From contig JAQVMW010000001.1 in assembly GCA_028703445.1 (NCBI GenBank), forward strand, positions 1-64,000: DNA of 64,000 nucleotides. Direction: 5' to 3'. The notes under the pieces were generated by a model. It was not told the origin of the DNA. It searched no databases and saw only the letters and a list, made by a program, of their open reading frames with translations. Origin of the DNA: Candidatus Peribacteraceae bacterium (lineage in GTDB: Bacteria > Patescibacteriota > Gracilibacteria > Peribacterales > Peribacteraceae). The position numbers were made by a program, and so were the translations under genes. Position 1 is the stretch's first letter; every line of letters starts with the position of its first letter. Of the stretch, positions 23,978 to 32,300 are shown in pieces.

Positions 23978-24433
23978 TTATGAATCGCTTTTTTGAGAAG
24001 GGGCAATTTCATTCTGAGAAATATTGTTCTTATTCTCCTTCACACCATTGTTCTGCACCACCGGAACAAATCGCACCAACCCCGCCATCAGCAGAACGAA
24101 CGCGATCATCTCGGGCAGCAGGGCGCCAAACGTCATCTGTCCGCGCACGAGCACGATCACATCGACGAGGAAGAAACAGAAATAGGCCAGCAGGAGCACA
24201 ATGGTCATGGCTCGGAACCCGACCGGCCGAAGGAACGCGAGAAGAGAGACCACTGCAAGAAGCAGGAACGCCGCCGCGCGGCTGAGGGCAAGATACGCGT
24301 GCAGGCCATCGAGGAGCGGCAAACCGTACAAACGTTCTACAAGTCCGGGCGCGAAGGCGAAGAGATTGGCCCAAGCGAGATTGAGGACGAGAGCGAGGCC
24401 CAAGACGACGCGCAGCGAGCGGGTGTTTGACAC
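23978..24433 (-). CDS. Hypothetical integral membrane protein (four helices)
   Basis: 151 residues with hydrophobic helices at roughly 5-28, 42-63, 70-93 and 98-122, then a polar Asn/Lys-rich tail. No family assigned; the layout resembles small DUF4345-type proteins. GTG 24433 is preferred over an upstream GTG because TACGCT ends 6 nt before it. It is convergent with ftsE. Confidence 0.55.
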   Translation of the reverse strand: MSNTRSLRVVLGLALVLNLAWANLFAFAPGLVERLYGLPLLDGLHAYLALSRAAAFLLLAVVSLLAFLRPVGFRAMTIVLLLAYFCFFLVDVIVLVRGQMTFGALLPEMIAFVLLMAGLVRFVPVVQNNGVKENKNNISQNEIAPSQKSDS

Positions 24434-24478
24434 GGGGCAAGCGTACACCGACCCCCGTAGAGATGCGATGAGATTGCT

Positions 24479-24883
24479 TCATTCACCGGCACCCAAGCCG
24501 ACCTCAGTCCATGGGACCAACGTCCCCCCTCCCAACGACTCTCCTCGATGGTGGATGCCCACGATCTCACCGTGTCTGCTCTTGAACGGTCGGTATCCCA
24601 ATCCATCGAGTACTGCCGCGACCGCGCGTTTGCCCTTGGTACGGAGATCATTCAGAATCGTGTGCGCTCCTGCCCCCATCTCGTTGTCACGTGCAATCAC
24701 GGCAGCCATGAGTGCCCCGCGCACCTCCACGGGCTGCTGATCGCTCCAGAGGAGCCGGAAAAATGCATCGCGCTCCATTGCTTTCAGAGCATCAATTTGT
24801 TCGGCGGAGTACCCTTGATTGCGTAAGTTGGGTGCGGCGCTGTGGACATATTCGCTCACGAACACTGCTGGCCCTGCTGTCAT
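24479..24883 (-). CDS. Hypothetical protein (134 aa)
   Basis: No family recognised. Helical N-terminal half (NQGYSAEQIDALKAMERDAF, EVRGALMAAVIARDNEMGAG) and a Gly-rich C-terminal part (FKSRHGEIVGIHHRGESLGG). Start 24883 is set by a consensus promoter upstream (TTGACA-16-TATACC) with a leader of about 17 nt. Confidence 0.55.
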   Translation of the reverse strand: MTAGPAVFVSEYVHSAAPNLRNQGYSAEQIDALKAMERDAFFRLLWSDQQPVEVRGALMAAVIARDNEMGAGAHTILNDLRTKGKRAVAAVLDGLGYRPFKSRHGEIVGIHHRGESLGGGTLVPWTEVGLGAGE

Positions 24884-24906
24884 GGTAAAGGGGTAAATGG
24901 GAGTTT

Positions 24907-24934
24907 GGTATACGCCCCTATGGTCAGATGTCAA
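24907..24934 (-). promoter_or_regulatory. Promoter TTGACA-16-TATACC
   Basis: -35 at 24929-24934 and -10 at 24907-24912 on the reverse strand, serving the 24479-24883 gene. Confidence 0.65.
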
Positions 24935-25016
24935 TGAGCCTGTCGTGCCATTGTTCCAAGCACACCGCGCGCGTCCCGCTAGGCAGCGCGGCCCTTGCGC
25001 GTATACTTTTCCCCGG

Positions 25017-26090
25017 ATGACCACCTACAAAGATTCCGGCGTCAATATCCGCGAAGGGGACAAGGCTTCCGCCATCGCCTACGCGCACGCCACCTCTACC
25101 TTCGCCTCGCGCAGGAACAGGATCGGCGCGCCCGTGGAAGAGAAGGACGGGTACGGGGGATTTTTGGACATGGGCGACCACTACCTCGTCATCAGCGACG
25201 ACTCGACGGGATCCAAGATCGATCTCGCCTTCGATGTGGGAAAGTTTGACACACTGGGATTCGACCTCGCCGCCATGGTGGCCGATGACGCCGTGTGCAC
25301 GGGGGCGGAATCCATCGCCATCTCGAACACCATCGACGTGCCCAAGATCGATGCCGCGATCATTGACCAACTGATGGGCGGGCTCGCAAAGGCCTGCACC
25401 GCGCAGAAGATCGTCGTTCCGGCCGGCGAGATCGCCGAAGTGCCGGGTGCGGTCACCCGGGGCGTGTGGAGTGCGACGGTGATCGGCATCGTCGCCAAGG
25501 ATCGTGTTCTCAAGCCCGAAACGATCCGGCCGGGTGATGCCATCATCGCCCTCAAAGACGATGTGGCGCGGAGTAACGGGTTCTCGCTGCTGCGTGCGAT
25601 TCTCCTGAAACAATTCGGCAAGGAGTGGTTTAAGAAAGAATGGAAGGACGCCGTGACGTGGGGAGAAATTCTGCTCACGCCCAGCATCATCTACTCCGCC
25701 GCAATCCTTGCATTGATCGGACGCTTCGGGAAGCCGGCAAGTGTCCCCGTGAAAGGCATCGCGCACATCACGGGCGGCGGCATCCCCTCTAAACTCAAGC
25801 GCGTCCTGAAGAAATCCGGCTGCGGAGCCGTGCTCACCGGTCTCTGGCCGCCTCATACAGCACTCACGGATATCATCAAGTTCGGCTCCGTCGAAACGGA
25901 GGAAGCGTACCGCACGTGGCACATGGGCAGCGGCATGTTAGTGATCGTGGAGGAGCAACATGCGGGGAAGACGATCGAACTGCTCGCAGGAAACGGCATA
26001 CAAGCCAAACGCGCGGGGACGGTCATGGAGAAACCCACCATCGAAATCACCGCATTCGACGGGAAGGCGCTCTCATTCGCGGTGAAGTGA
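25017..26090 (+). CDS. purM: Phosphoribosylformylglycinamidine cyclo-ligase (AIR synthetase)
   Basis: Closes the imidazole ring in purine synthesis, making AIR, the substrate of PurE. TYKDSGVNIREGDKA at the start, the DDSTGSKIDLAFDVGKFDTL with FDLAAMVADDAVCTGAE block, and the late IAHITGGGIPSKLKRVLKK segment are PurM signatures. 357 aa. Start ATG 25017 is supported by TATACT 9 nt upstream; a longer frame upstream has no family match. Confidence 0.93.
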   Translation: MTTYKDSGVNIREGDKASAIAYAHATSTFASRRNRIGAPVEEKDGYGGFLDMGDHYLVISDDSTGSKIDLAFDVGKFDTLGFDLAAMVADDAVCTGAESIAISNTIDVPKIDAAIIDQLMGGLAKACTAQKIVVPAGEIAEVPGAVTRGVWSATVIGIVAKDRVLKPETIRPGDAIIALKDDVARSNGFSLLRAILLKQFGKEWFKKEWKDAVTWGEILLTPSIIYSAAILALIGRFGKPASVPVKGIAHITGGGIPSKLKRVLKKSGCGAVLTGLWPPHTALTDIIKFGSVETEEAYRTWHMGSGMLVIVEEQHAGKTIELLAGNGIQAKRAGTVMEKPTIEITAFDGKALSFAVK

Positions 26091-26133
26091 GGGGCGTTGT
26101 TCTCGGGAACCTCTGCGGCGTACGCTCCCTGCA

Positions 26134-27000
26134 ATGGAGAAGCTCTCTGCTCTTGAGCGGCGCCGACCCAGGCGCTCCGATCGCTCCTCCATCACCAACC
26201 TCTCGATTCTGCGACGCATTGCGATGCTCGGAGTGCTCGTGGGGGGAATCGAAGAACTCGCCCAGGACAAAGATCCCCATCCGCAACGCGCACCAGTCAC
26301 GCGAAATCAGACCATGGAGGACGTCCTCTACCAGTGCCGCGCGGCACTCGGTCCCCTCAACGTCGTGGAGCGCAGAGCCACGCCGGAAGACGAACACCTG
26401 CCGCCGGATCCCGGCATCGCCCCCGTGCGGATGACCGGTACCGCCGCATCGAAATTGTGGAAGATATGCAAGAACTTCTGTTCGAGCCCATCCGATACTG
26501 CCGGAGAAATTTCTGATGACGTGCGGGCTTCTGTACGGTACGTCCGTGATTACCGGATGTCAGAAGAGAAGGTGCAAACAACAGATTCCGCACTACTCGA
26601 TTGCAACGACTACGCAAACATCACTTGCCAGAAACTCGAACGCTTGAGATTTCCCATGTACCTGCTCTCTACCTGGCCGGAAGATCCACAACTTCGCTTC
26701 GATGAAGGATGGCATCAGATGGCGGCCTGCAAATTGGCGGACGACTGCTACCTGATTTTCGATGATCATGGCCAAACACTCTGGCAAGGGAGCCTGCAAT
26801 CCTTTGGCCGGAAATACGGCTCGAAGGTGACTATGCGCATTATTCCGCGGGTGGGCATCTCGGCATTTGCGGAACCGAAGTACGACAATGGAATATCCAA
26901 ATTTCTGGTGCAGACGAAGCACGGCATCGCCGATGAACATGAGATGCAATCGCTCGACATTCATGAGCGCAGAGAGAGCTTCCGAATCGCCAGCCGGTAG
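26134..27000 (+). CDS. Transglutaminase-like Cys-His-Asp protein (288 aa), function unknown
   Basis: The C-terminal half reads like a bacterial transglutaminase/BTLCP fold: Cys157 in LLDCNDYANITCQKLERLRF, His194 in EGWHQMAACKLADDCYLIFD, and Asp210, with spacings of 37 and 16 residues as expected of that triad. The N-terminal 100 residues are polar and probably flexible. No signal peptide is obvious, though SILRRIAMLGVLVGGIEELA is moderately hydrophobic. TACGCT ends 7 nt before ATG. The assignment rests on motif spacing alone. Confidence 0.55.
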   Translation: MEKLSALERRRPRRSDRSSITNLSILRRIAMLGVLVGGIEELAQDKDPHPQRAPVTRNQTMEDVLYQCRAALGPLNVVERRATPEDEHLPPDPGIAPVRMTGTAASKLWKICKNFCSSPSDTAGEISDDVRASVRYVRDYRMSEEKVQTTDSALLDCNDYANITCQKLERLRFPMYLLSTWPEDPQLRFDEGWHQMAACKLADDCYLIFDDHGQTLWQGSLQSFGRKYGSKVTMRIIPRVGISAFAEPKYDNGISKFLVQTKHGIADEHEMQSLDIHERRESFRIASR

Positions 27001-27024
27001 CGGCGAAGATCCACTCCCTGCTCA

Positions 27025-27052
27025 TTGACAAGAGACCAAACCAAGCTAAGAT
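27025..27052 (+). promoter_or_regulatory. Strong promoter TTGACA-16-TAAGAT
   Basis: Consensus -35 at 27025-27030, -10 at 27047-27052; ATG of the 23-residue ORF follows 9 nt later. Confidence 0.75.
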
Positions 27053-27061
27053 AGCGCCGTC

Positions 27062-27133
27062 ATGCACCAGAGGAATCTGCTCCTCGGGCTTAACCTTCTC
27101 CTCCTTACGGCGGAAGGCAGGCTGCGTGCGTGA
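27062..27133 (+). CDS. Leucine-rich 23-residue leader-type peptide
   Basis: MHQRNLLLGLNLLLLTAEGR plus three residues: eight Leu, seven of them in two runs. It starts 9 nt after a strong -10 and is followed within 25 bp by a terminator. The arrangement (promoter, short single-amino-acid-rich ORF, terminator, downstream gene) is that of an attenuator. A small membrane peptide is the alternative. Confidence 0.45.
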   Translation: MHQRNLLLGLNLLLLTAEGRLRA

Positions 27134-27156
27134 AAAAAATTCTGAAATCAGCACGA

Positions 27157-27214
27157 GCCTCCCTTCCAAGTGAGGCATGTCGTTCGCGAACGACATGCCG
27201 AGGCGAGGTTTTTT
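27157..27214 (+). terminator. Rho-independent terminator after the leader peptide
   Basis: GGCATGTCGTTC / GAACGACATGCC perfect stem, with outer GCCTC/GAGGC pairs, then TTTTTT. Confidence 0.85.
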
Positions 27215-27239
27215 GCATTTCCATTTTCCCCCTTCACCT

Positions 27240-27686
27240 ATGGAACAGACAATATTTGACATCGAACATCCGGAAGCCGAACGCTACGACGCGATTGACC
27301 GCAGTATGATGCGACGGATTGGAGTCACAGTTGCTCCGCCCGAACCTATCCAGCGCGATGAGCAAGCCCTGCGCGAGTATGCGGAAAGTCGCGGCATCGA
27401 TTGGGCGGATGTCGAAGCCACGCAACGACTGATCAATGCCCTCATCATGGCAAATGTCGGTACTGACCGTGTGCAGATGCAGAGAGTCATCGATCGTCAT
27501 AACGATAATGGGTATAATTTCCTGAGACCATTCATTAATGCGCATGAGCTTGGTATCACGGGAGCGGAAGTGGTCAACGGCATGCACCAAGATTTCATCG
27601 ACTGCCTCTGCGGTGTGCGTTTTGATCTGCCACCCGAACAGGAAGAAACGTTACCTTCCTCTGACGACGGACAGAGAGTAAAGTAG
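27240..27686 (+). CDS. Hypothetical protein (148 aa)
   Basis: No family recognised. Acidic, mainly helical: REYAESRGIDWADVEATQRL then INALIMANVGTDRVQMQR and FLRPFINAHELGITGAEVVN. The last 20 residues are Glu/Asp/Ser-rich. It follows the leader-peptide terminator by 26 bp, so readthrough of that terminator could control it. No clear promoter or ribosome-binding site of its own. Confidence 0.55.
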   Translation: MEQTIFDIEHPEAERYDAIDRSMMRRIGVTVAPPEPIQRDEQALREYAESRGIDWADVEATQRLINALIMANVGTDRVQMQRVIDRHNDNGYNFLRPFINAHELGITGAEVVNGMHQDFIDCLCGVRFDLPPEQEETLPSSDDGQRVK

Positions 27687-27711
27687 CCGACAAATCTTCC
27701 CCTTCTCTTTC

Positions 27712-28011
27712 ATGCTTGCTCCAATCTTCGGTCTCACGCTCGTCACAGGTTTCGCCTTCATGGTCATCTGGGCAGTGCGCTTCGCCACGAAGCCGCAACT
27801 CAAGTCCGCAGTCTCGTGGTTCCTCGCCATCGGCATCGTCGGTACCCTGCTCGCCGGAACCCTGAGCGGCATGGCGGTGCGCCGCTTCTCAAGCCTTCGA
27901 CCGGGCTATGGCATGATGGGTGGAGCATTCCGTGACGCGGATGGTCAGAAAGACTGGTTCGGCTGCTCGCGCGCGCAATCGAGCTCCTCCTCTGCCGCGC
28001 TCCGCAAGTAA
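27712..28011 (+). CDS. Small membrane protein (99 aa, two helices)
   Basis: Hydrophobic helices at about 3-24 and 33-56, followed by a polar tail with RFSSLRPGYGMMGGAF and a Ser-rich stretch. No family recognised. Probably co-transcribed with the preceding gene (25 bp gap). Confidence 0.5.
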   Translation: MLAPIFGLTLVTGFAFMVIWAVRFATKPQLKSAVSWFLAIGIVGTLLAGTLSGMAVRRFSSLRPGYGMMGGAFRDADGQKDWFGCSRAQSSSSSAALRK

Positions 28012-28073
28012 GCGAACGACAGACAGTCGAGCCACCTAGCCGCAGGATCAACGCGAGCTTACAATGACCATGT

Positions 28074-29063
28074 ATGGCAGTTATGACCTTTCTGGAAGTG
28101 GACCCGGAAGATAGCGCGCTCGTGAAGAGCATCTACCCGGACGCTCTCATCCTCAAAGACAACCTGGCAGCGAAGGGCGTAGAGGAACGATGCAGGGATA
28201 CGGAAATTCTCTGCTGCTTCATCTATTCAAAAATCACAAAAGCGGAGCTCGGGAAGCTTCCCGAGCTGAAATTGCTCATCACCCGCTCCGTGGGATTCGA
28301 TCACATCGATCTCACAGCCTGCAGGGAAAGGAAGATCGTCGTCTGCCATGTGCCGGACTACGGCTCGCACGTGATCGCGGAACACGTCTTCGCCCTGCTC
28401 CTCTCCACCATGCGCCACATCACCGAGGGGGAGAAGCGGGTCGAAGGCGGGACTTTCGATTACCACGGCCTCAAGGGTATGACGCTCAGGGGCAAGACCA
28501 TCGGCATCGTAGGCACCGGCAAGATCGGCCGCAGGGTCGCGCAGGTGGCACACGGCTTCGGCATGAAGATCATCGCATTCGACCGATGCCGTACGCTCGA
28601 GCTCACTGACCTTCTCGGCGTCGAGTACGTGTCACTGGAGGAACTGCTGCGCTTAAGCGACATCATCACATTGCACCTGCCCGCGATATCCGAAGCGGAG
28701 CACATGATCAATGACAGAACGATCGCCCAAATGAAGAACGGCGTGATTCTGGTCAATACCGCGCGCGGATCGATCATCGACTCGAAGGCGCTTCTGAAGG
28801 GACTCAAGAGCGGCAAGATCCGCTATGCACTCCTGGATGTGCTGGAACACGAGAAGAACTTTGCAGAGAACAAGGAACTCATCGATCACCCGAATGTGGT
28901 GACCACCCCGCACATCGGGTTCTACGCCGATGTGAGTGTGACGAGCATGTACACCGACTGCTTCGAATCCATCAAACAGTGGCAGGACGGCCAAATCCCG
29001 GAACACATCATCAAACCGACAACGAAGGTGTGCGACCTGCCGGGAATCGGACGAGCTGGTTAG
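28074..29063 (+). CDS. D-2-hydroxyacid dehydrogenase (D-lactate dehydrogenase-like)
   Basis: NAD-dependent reduction of 2-oxoacids such as pyruvate. Rossmann motif GKTIGIVGTGKIGRRVAQVA, substrate Arg in VNTARGSIIDSKAL, the Glu region LLDVLEHEKNF and catalytic His in VVTTPHIGFYADVS are in order; the DLTACRERKIVVCHVPDYG block is typical. 329 aa. TACAAT ends 8 nt before ATG. Would regenerate NAD+ in fermentation. The exact substrate is not deducible. The stop TAG opens a TTAGCTTG repeat arm. Confidence 0.88.
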   Translation: MAVMTFLEVDPEDSALVKSIYPDALILKDNLAAKGVEERCRDTEILCCFIYSKITKAELGKLPELKLLITRSVGFDHIDLTACRERKIVVCHVPDYGSHVIAEHVFALLLSTMRHITEGEKRVEGGTFDYHGLKGMTLRGKTIGIVGTGKIGRRVAQVAHGFGMKIIAFDRCRTLELTDLLGVEYVSLEELLRLSDIITLHLPAISEAEHMINDRTIAQMKNGVILVNTARGSIIDSKALLKGLKSGKIRYALLDVLEHEKNFAENKELIDHPNVVTTPHIGFYADVSVTSMYTDCFESIKQWQDGQIPEHIIKPTTKVCDLPGIGRAG

Positions 29064-29135
29064 CTTGTTGGCTGATTAGCCTGTTCACCTATGAGAGATT
29101 GGCAAGGAAACCAATAAGCCAACAGCCCTTTCTCT

Positions 29136-29164
29136 TTGACAACACTCAACACCCCTTGTACAGT
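29136..29164 (+). promoter_or_regulatory. Promoter TTGACA-17-TACAGT with a structured leader
   Basis: -35 at 29136-29141, -10 at 29159-29164. The leader of about 90 nt carries AAGAAGGAA...TTCCTTCTT (9-bp stem) ending about 10 nt before the ATG at 29260. Confidence 0.7.
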
Positions 29165-29259
29165 AGAGTGGCAAAGTCCTTCGTACAGACGCTATCGGTA
29201 CCACTGAGAAACCTGGAAGAAGGAACAGCGCATTTACTTCCTTCTTTCCTATTCTCTGT

Positions 29260-29532
29260 ATGGCAGATCAACAGATCACCTGCCGCGACTGCGGTGCCGC
29301 ATTCACGTTCACGGAGGGCGAACAAGAGTTCTACGCCTCCCGAAACCTCAATGCTCCCCAGCGGTGCAAGGATTGCCGTAACAAGCGCAAGGACGAGCGG
29401 AACCAAAAGTTCGACGCCGTCTGCGCCCAGTGCGGTGCTCAGTGCCAGGTGCCATTCAAGCCGAAGCCGGAGTCCGAAGGAGGCCGTCCCGTGCTGTGCA
29501 CGGCGTGCTTCCGGGCCTCGAAGGCAGCGTAA
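29260..29532 (+). CDS. Double zinc-ribbon protein (90 aa)
   Basis: Two Cys4 modules: CRDCGAAFTFTEGEQEFY with CKDC (zf-trcl type, probable zinc-ribbon), and CAQCGAQCQVPF with CTAC. The linker is Lys/Arg-rich, suggesting nucleic-acid binding. Such short proteins are common in CPR and Chloroflexi; function unknown. Strong promoter, hairpin leader and terminator indicate a highly expressed, separately controlled gene, reminiscent of cold-shock genes. Confidence 0.8.
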   Translation: MADQQITCRDCGAAFTFTEGEQEFYASRNLNAPQRCKDCRNKRKDERNQKFDAVCAQCGAQCQVPFKPKPESEGGRPVLCTACFRASKAA

Positions 29533-29553
29533 TAAGCTTCCTATTCGACTGTT

Positions 29554-29584
29554 AAAGAGCGTCTTCACCAGGGCGCTCTTTTCT
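29554..29584 (+). terminator. Rho-independent terminator
   Basis: AAGAGCG...CGCTCTT stem followed by TTCTT, directly after the zinc-ribbon gene. Confidence 0.8.
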
Positions 29585-29643
29585 TGGCTTAATAGAGCCA
29601 ATTATTGAAATACTCGACCGTAATTGTGTTACGATTGGCAGCG

Positions 29644-31215
29644 ATGGAAGAACTCTCTCCGGGCATCGAAGCAGATGATGCGTTCAGCGGTTTCCCCGCT
29701 GAATGGATCGACGAACCGGTATTCACCCTGGAAGAGCCAACTGAAGAAAACAACGATGGGGAATTCGATCTCAATCAGTTACGGGATGGCGAGTCCGCTT
29801 CAGACAGCGATGAACAGATCTACCTCACTCAAATGGGGGAAACCCCCCTGCTCACACGCCAGCAGGAGGTTACCCTCGCGAAGAGGATCGAACATGCAAA
29901 AAAGCAGATGCAGCAACGCATGCTCTTAAGCAGCTTCATCCAGAGGGAAACACTCCTCATGCTGAAGCACGTGTTCGAGGGCAAGCGCATCATCAGCCAG
30001 GTGCTCACACTCTCTCCCACAGATTACGCAGGAAAAGACCGTGCCCGCAGGATTCTTCTCCTCCATCTCAAGACACTCCAGCAAATCCTCGAACGACAGC
30101 AGAGCGACTATGCTCTCGCACTCCACCGAGACGCACCCACTGCAGCGCGAAGCGCTGCCTGGAAGCATTTGGGACAACAACGCGCACATGCGGCACAACT
30201 GCTCAAGGAGTGTCTGATCCGGACGCAGCGCCTCACTGCACCATTTAAACAACTGGAGGCAGAGAGCCAACGAGTTGATCAACTCAGCTCCGACATCCAC
30301 AATCTCTCGCAACAAATGGAATCGCTGGAAGATCATTCGACTCCCGAACAAGAAATTGCCCTGGAAACACTCATGCAACAGCGTACGAATCTGCTGCGAG
30401 AGAAACGTAGAATTCTGCGAATACTCCAAGAGACGCCGACAAGCCTCAAGAACAGCGTGACTGGCATCCGGGCCGTAGAGGATGAGCATACGAAAGCCAC
30501 ACAGGAATTCACCTCCGCGAATCTGCGTCTTGTCGTTTCCATCGCCAAGCAGTACTGCAATCGCGGTCTTTCCTTCCTTGATCTGGTCCAAGAGGGAAAT
30601 ACCGGACTCATACGGGCAGTTGAAAAATTCGAATGGAGGCGCGGGTACAAGTTCTCCACGTATGCCACATGGTGGATCCGACAGGCCATTTCCAGAGCAA
30701 TCGCTGATCAGAGCCGAACGATCCGCGTCCCGGTTCACATGCTTGAAACGATATCAAAAATGCGAGCAGGCACTCGGAAATTCCAGCAGCAAGAGGACCG
30801 GGAACCAACGACTGAAGAGGCTGCCCAACTGAGCGGCCTCTCCGTCTCCGAAACAACAAAAGTTCTCCGTGCGAGTGAGCAACCACTCTCGCTTGATCAA
30901 CCCTATGGTAATAACCATGATGGGTGTTTGGGGGAATGTATCCCCGATCATCGTGAAAAAGATCCGGAGACAATGGTGGATGATGTCATATTGAAAAACA
31001 GAATCGGCACATGGATCGCGCAATTCCCCTATCGCGAACGTGAAATCATCTGTTTACGCTTCGGCCTGAAAGACGGTCATGAGTACACACTCGATGAAAT
31101 TGGCAAGATATTCAGCGTCACACGTGAGCGGATCCGCCAGATTGAGAGAAGAGTGCTAGAAAAGATCCGAATGTTTTGGAAAAGAACGAAACCTGAGAAT
31201 GCTCGGCATCCATAG
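29644..31215 (+). CDS. rpoD: RNA polymerase primary sigma factor (RpoD/SigA)
   Basis: Region 2 is [20 protein letters not shown] to [20 protein letters not shown], region 3 follows with [17 protein letters not shown], and region 4.2 [20 protein letters not shown] provides the -35-binding helix. Region 1.2 ([20 protein letters not shown]) is followed by a long helical non-conserved region of about 190 residues; region 1.1 is replaced by a short acidic N-terminus. Start ATG 29644 sits 8 nt after TACGAT. It reads the -10 and -35 elements listed in this annotation. Confidence 0.95.
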   Translation: MEELSPGIEADDAFSGFPAEWIDEPVFTLEEPTEENNDGEFDLNQLRDGESASDSDEQIYLTQMGETPLLTRQQEVTLAKRIEHAKKQMQQRMLLSSFIQRETLLMLKHVFEGKRIISQVLTLSPTDYAGKDRARRILLLHLKTLQQILERQQSDYALALHRDAPTAARSAAWKHLGQQRAHAAQLLKECLIRTQRLTAPFKQLEAESQRVDQLSSDIHNLSQQMESLEDHSTPEQEIALETLMQQRTNLLREKRRILRILQETPTSLKNSVTGIRAVEDEHTKATQEFTSANLRLVVSIAKQYCNRGLSFLDLVQEGNTGLIRAVEKFEWRRGYKFSTYATWWIRQAISRAIADQSRTIRVPVHMLETISKMRAGTRKFQQQEDREPTTEEAAQLSGLSVSETTKVLRASEQPLSLDQPYGNNHDGCLGECIPDHREKDPETMVDDVILKNRIGTWIAQFPYREREIICLRFGLKDGHEYTLDEIGKIFSVTRERIRQIERRVLEKIRMFWKRTKPENARHP

Positions 31216-31264
31216 GAAAAACACTTCACATCCATTCAATCCATGCTAGGATAGCCGCCTTTCA

Positions 31265-31771
31265 ATGGTTCGCACCCTCGCTTCCATCGCGCTCTTCTGC
31301 TGCAGCCTGTTCACTGCCACGCCTGCATGGGCGATTGCTCCACTGCCCAAAAAGGAGTTCACGGAGCGAGAGAAGGAACGCATCCTGCTGCCCTGCAAGC
31401 GGGCGAGCCCTGATCGTCGTATCCGCTGCGAAGTGCGCGAGCTCAAGCGGGCGGAGGCCGAGTGGGGCAAGAGCAATCCCACCGATGCGTACGCAGTCTA
31501 CGACTGGATGGACTTGGGCGGGCAGCACCTTCGCGACCGTCTGCAGCAGGAGCGGGTCGATGCCTTTACGGAGCACTGGGAACAGACACGTAAGGTTTAC
31601 AGCCAATTCACTCCGACAGACGATGTGAACACACAGCGTCTCCCGTACGTGAATGCCATCCGCGAGAGCCGCCTCGATTGCATGTACGTGCAGCACGGCC
31701 GCGCACGGGCCAAGTGCTTTGATATCCAGATAGACGTCTCGCAACGGATGATGCGTACACCACAAAAATAG
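31265..31771 (+). CDS. Secreted hypothetical protein (168 aa)
   Basis: Signal peptide with cleavage likely after TPAWA (residue 22). The mature part is charged and helical with four Cys (LLPCKRAS, RIRCEVRELK, RLDCMYV, AKCFDIQ), possibly two disulfides. No family recognised. TAGGAT ends 12 nt before ATG. It is placed directly upstream of the copper cluster, so an envelope role is plausible but unproven. The stop TAG begins a GGATTGG repeat. Confidence 0.6.
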   Translation: MVRTLASIALFCCSLFTATPAWAIAPLPKKEFTEREKERILLPCKRASPDRRIRCEVRELKRAEAEWGKSNPTDAYAVYDWMDLGGQHLRDRLQQERVDAFTEHWEQTRKVYSQFTPTDDVNTQRLPYVNAIRESRLDCMYVQHGRARAKCFDIQIDVSQRMMRTPQK

Positions 31772-31874
31772 GGATTGGAATATTGGGAATGAGGAATTGG
31801 GCTGAATGGCACAATTCGCCGACAGGAATCGTATTGATGCAATCATGCAAATGCCCTATTCTGGGGCTTCTCTT

Positions 31875-32258
31875 ATGTGCTACGTGCTCCCGATCCTCAT
31901 CGCGCTCCAGATAGCCATGAGCCCCCTCTGCATGACGCAGATGGTGCAAGCCCAGGTTTCCGCGGGGACGGATAGGTCCATGGTCCACATGGACCGCACG
32001 CAGCACATGCATCACAGGACGGATGCCGCGCAATCGTCACCTGTCGATCCTCTTCCCTGCGGACACGGACACTGTTTTTCAGAGTCTGGCCTTGAGTCCG
32101 CATTGGCCCCCGATCTGGAATTGCCCGCCACCGTCGCGGCCATGCTGCCGACGCCGTGCACGATTGATGAAATCCCTGGTGACTATCGCCCGCTCCCGCA
32201 GCCGGAGGAGCCGCCTCCCATTGTCTTATCCGTTGAAACAGTCGTTCTGCTGCAGTAG
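31875..32258 (+). CDS. Exported Met/His-rich protein, probable copper handling
   Basis: 127 residues: a signal sequence (MCYVLPILIALQIAMSPLCM), then a mature N-part rich in Met and His (SMVHMDRTQHMHHRTD, PCGHGHCF), then a Pro-rich tail. Met/His clusters are typical of periplasmic copper binding, and the next two genes are copper exporters. ATG 31875 is chosen because TTGATG-17-TATTCT ends 12 nt upstream; further in-frame ATGs lie at 31806 and 31845. Confidence 0.6.
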   Translation: MCYVLPILIALQIAMSPLCMTQMVQAQVSAGTDRSMVHMDRTQHMHHRTDAAQSSPVDPLPCGHGHCFSESGLESALAPDLELPATVAAMLPTPCTIDEIPGDYRPLPQPEEPPPIVLSVETVVLLQ

Positions 32259-32300
32259 TAGAGGGAAATCAAGTACCGGACTATTCCGGTAGAGCTCTAT

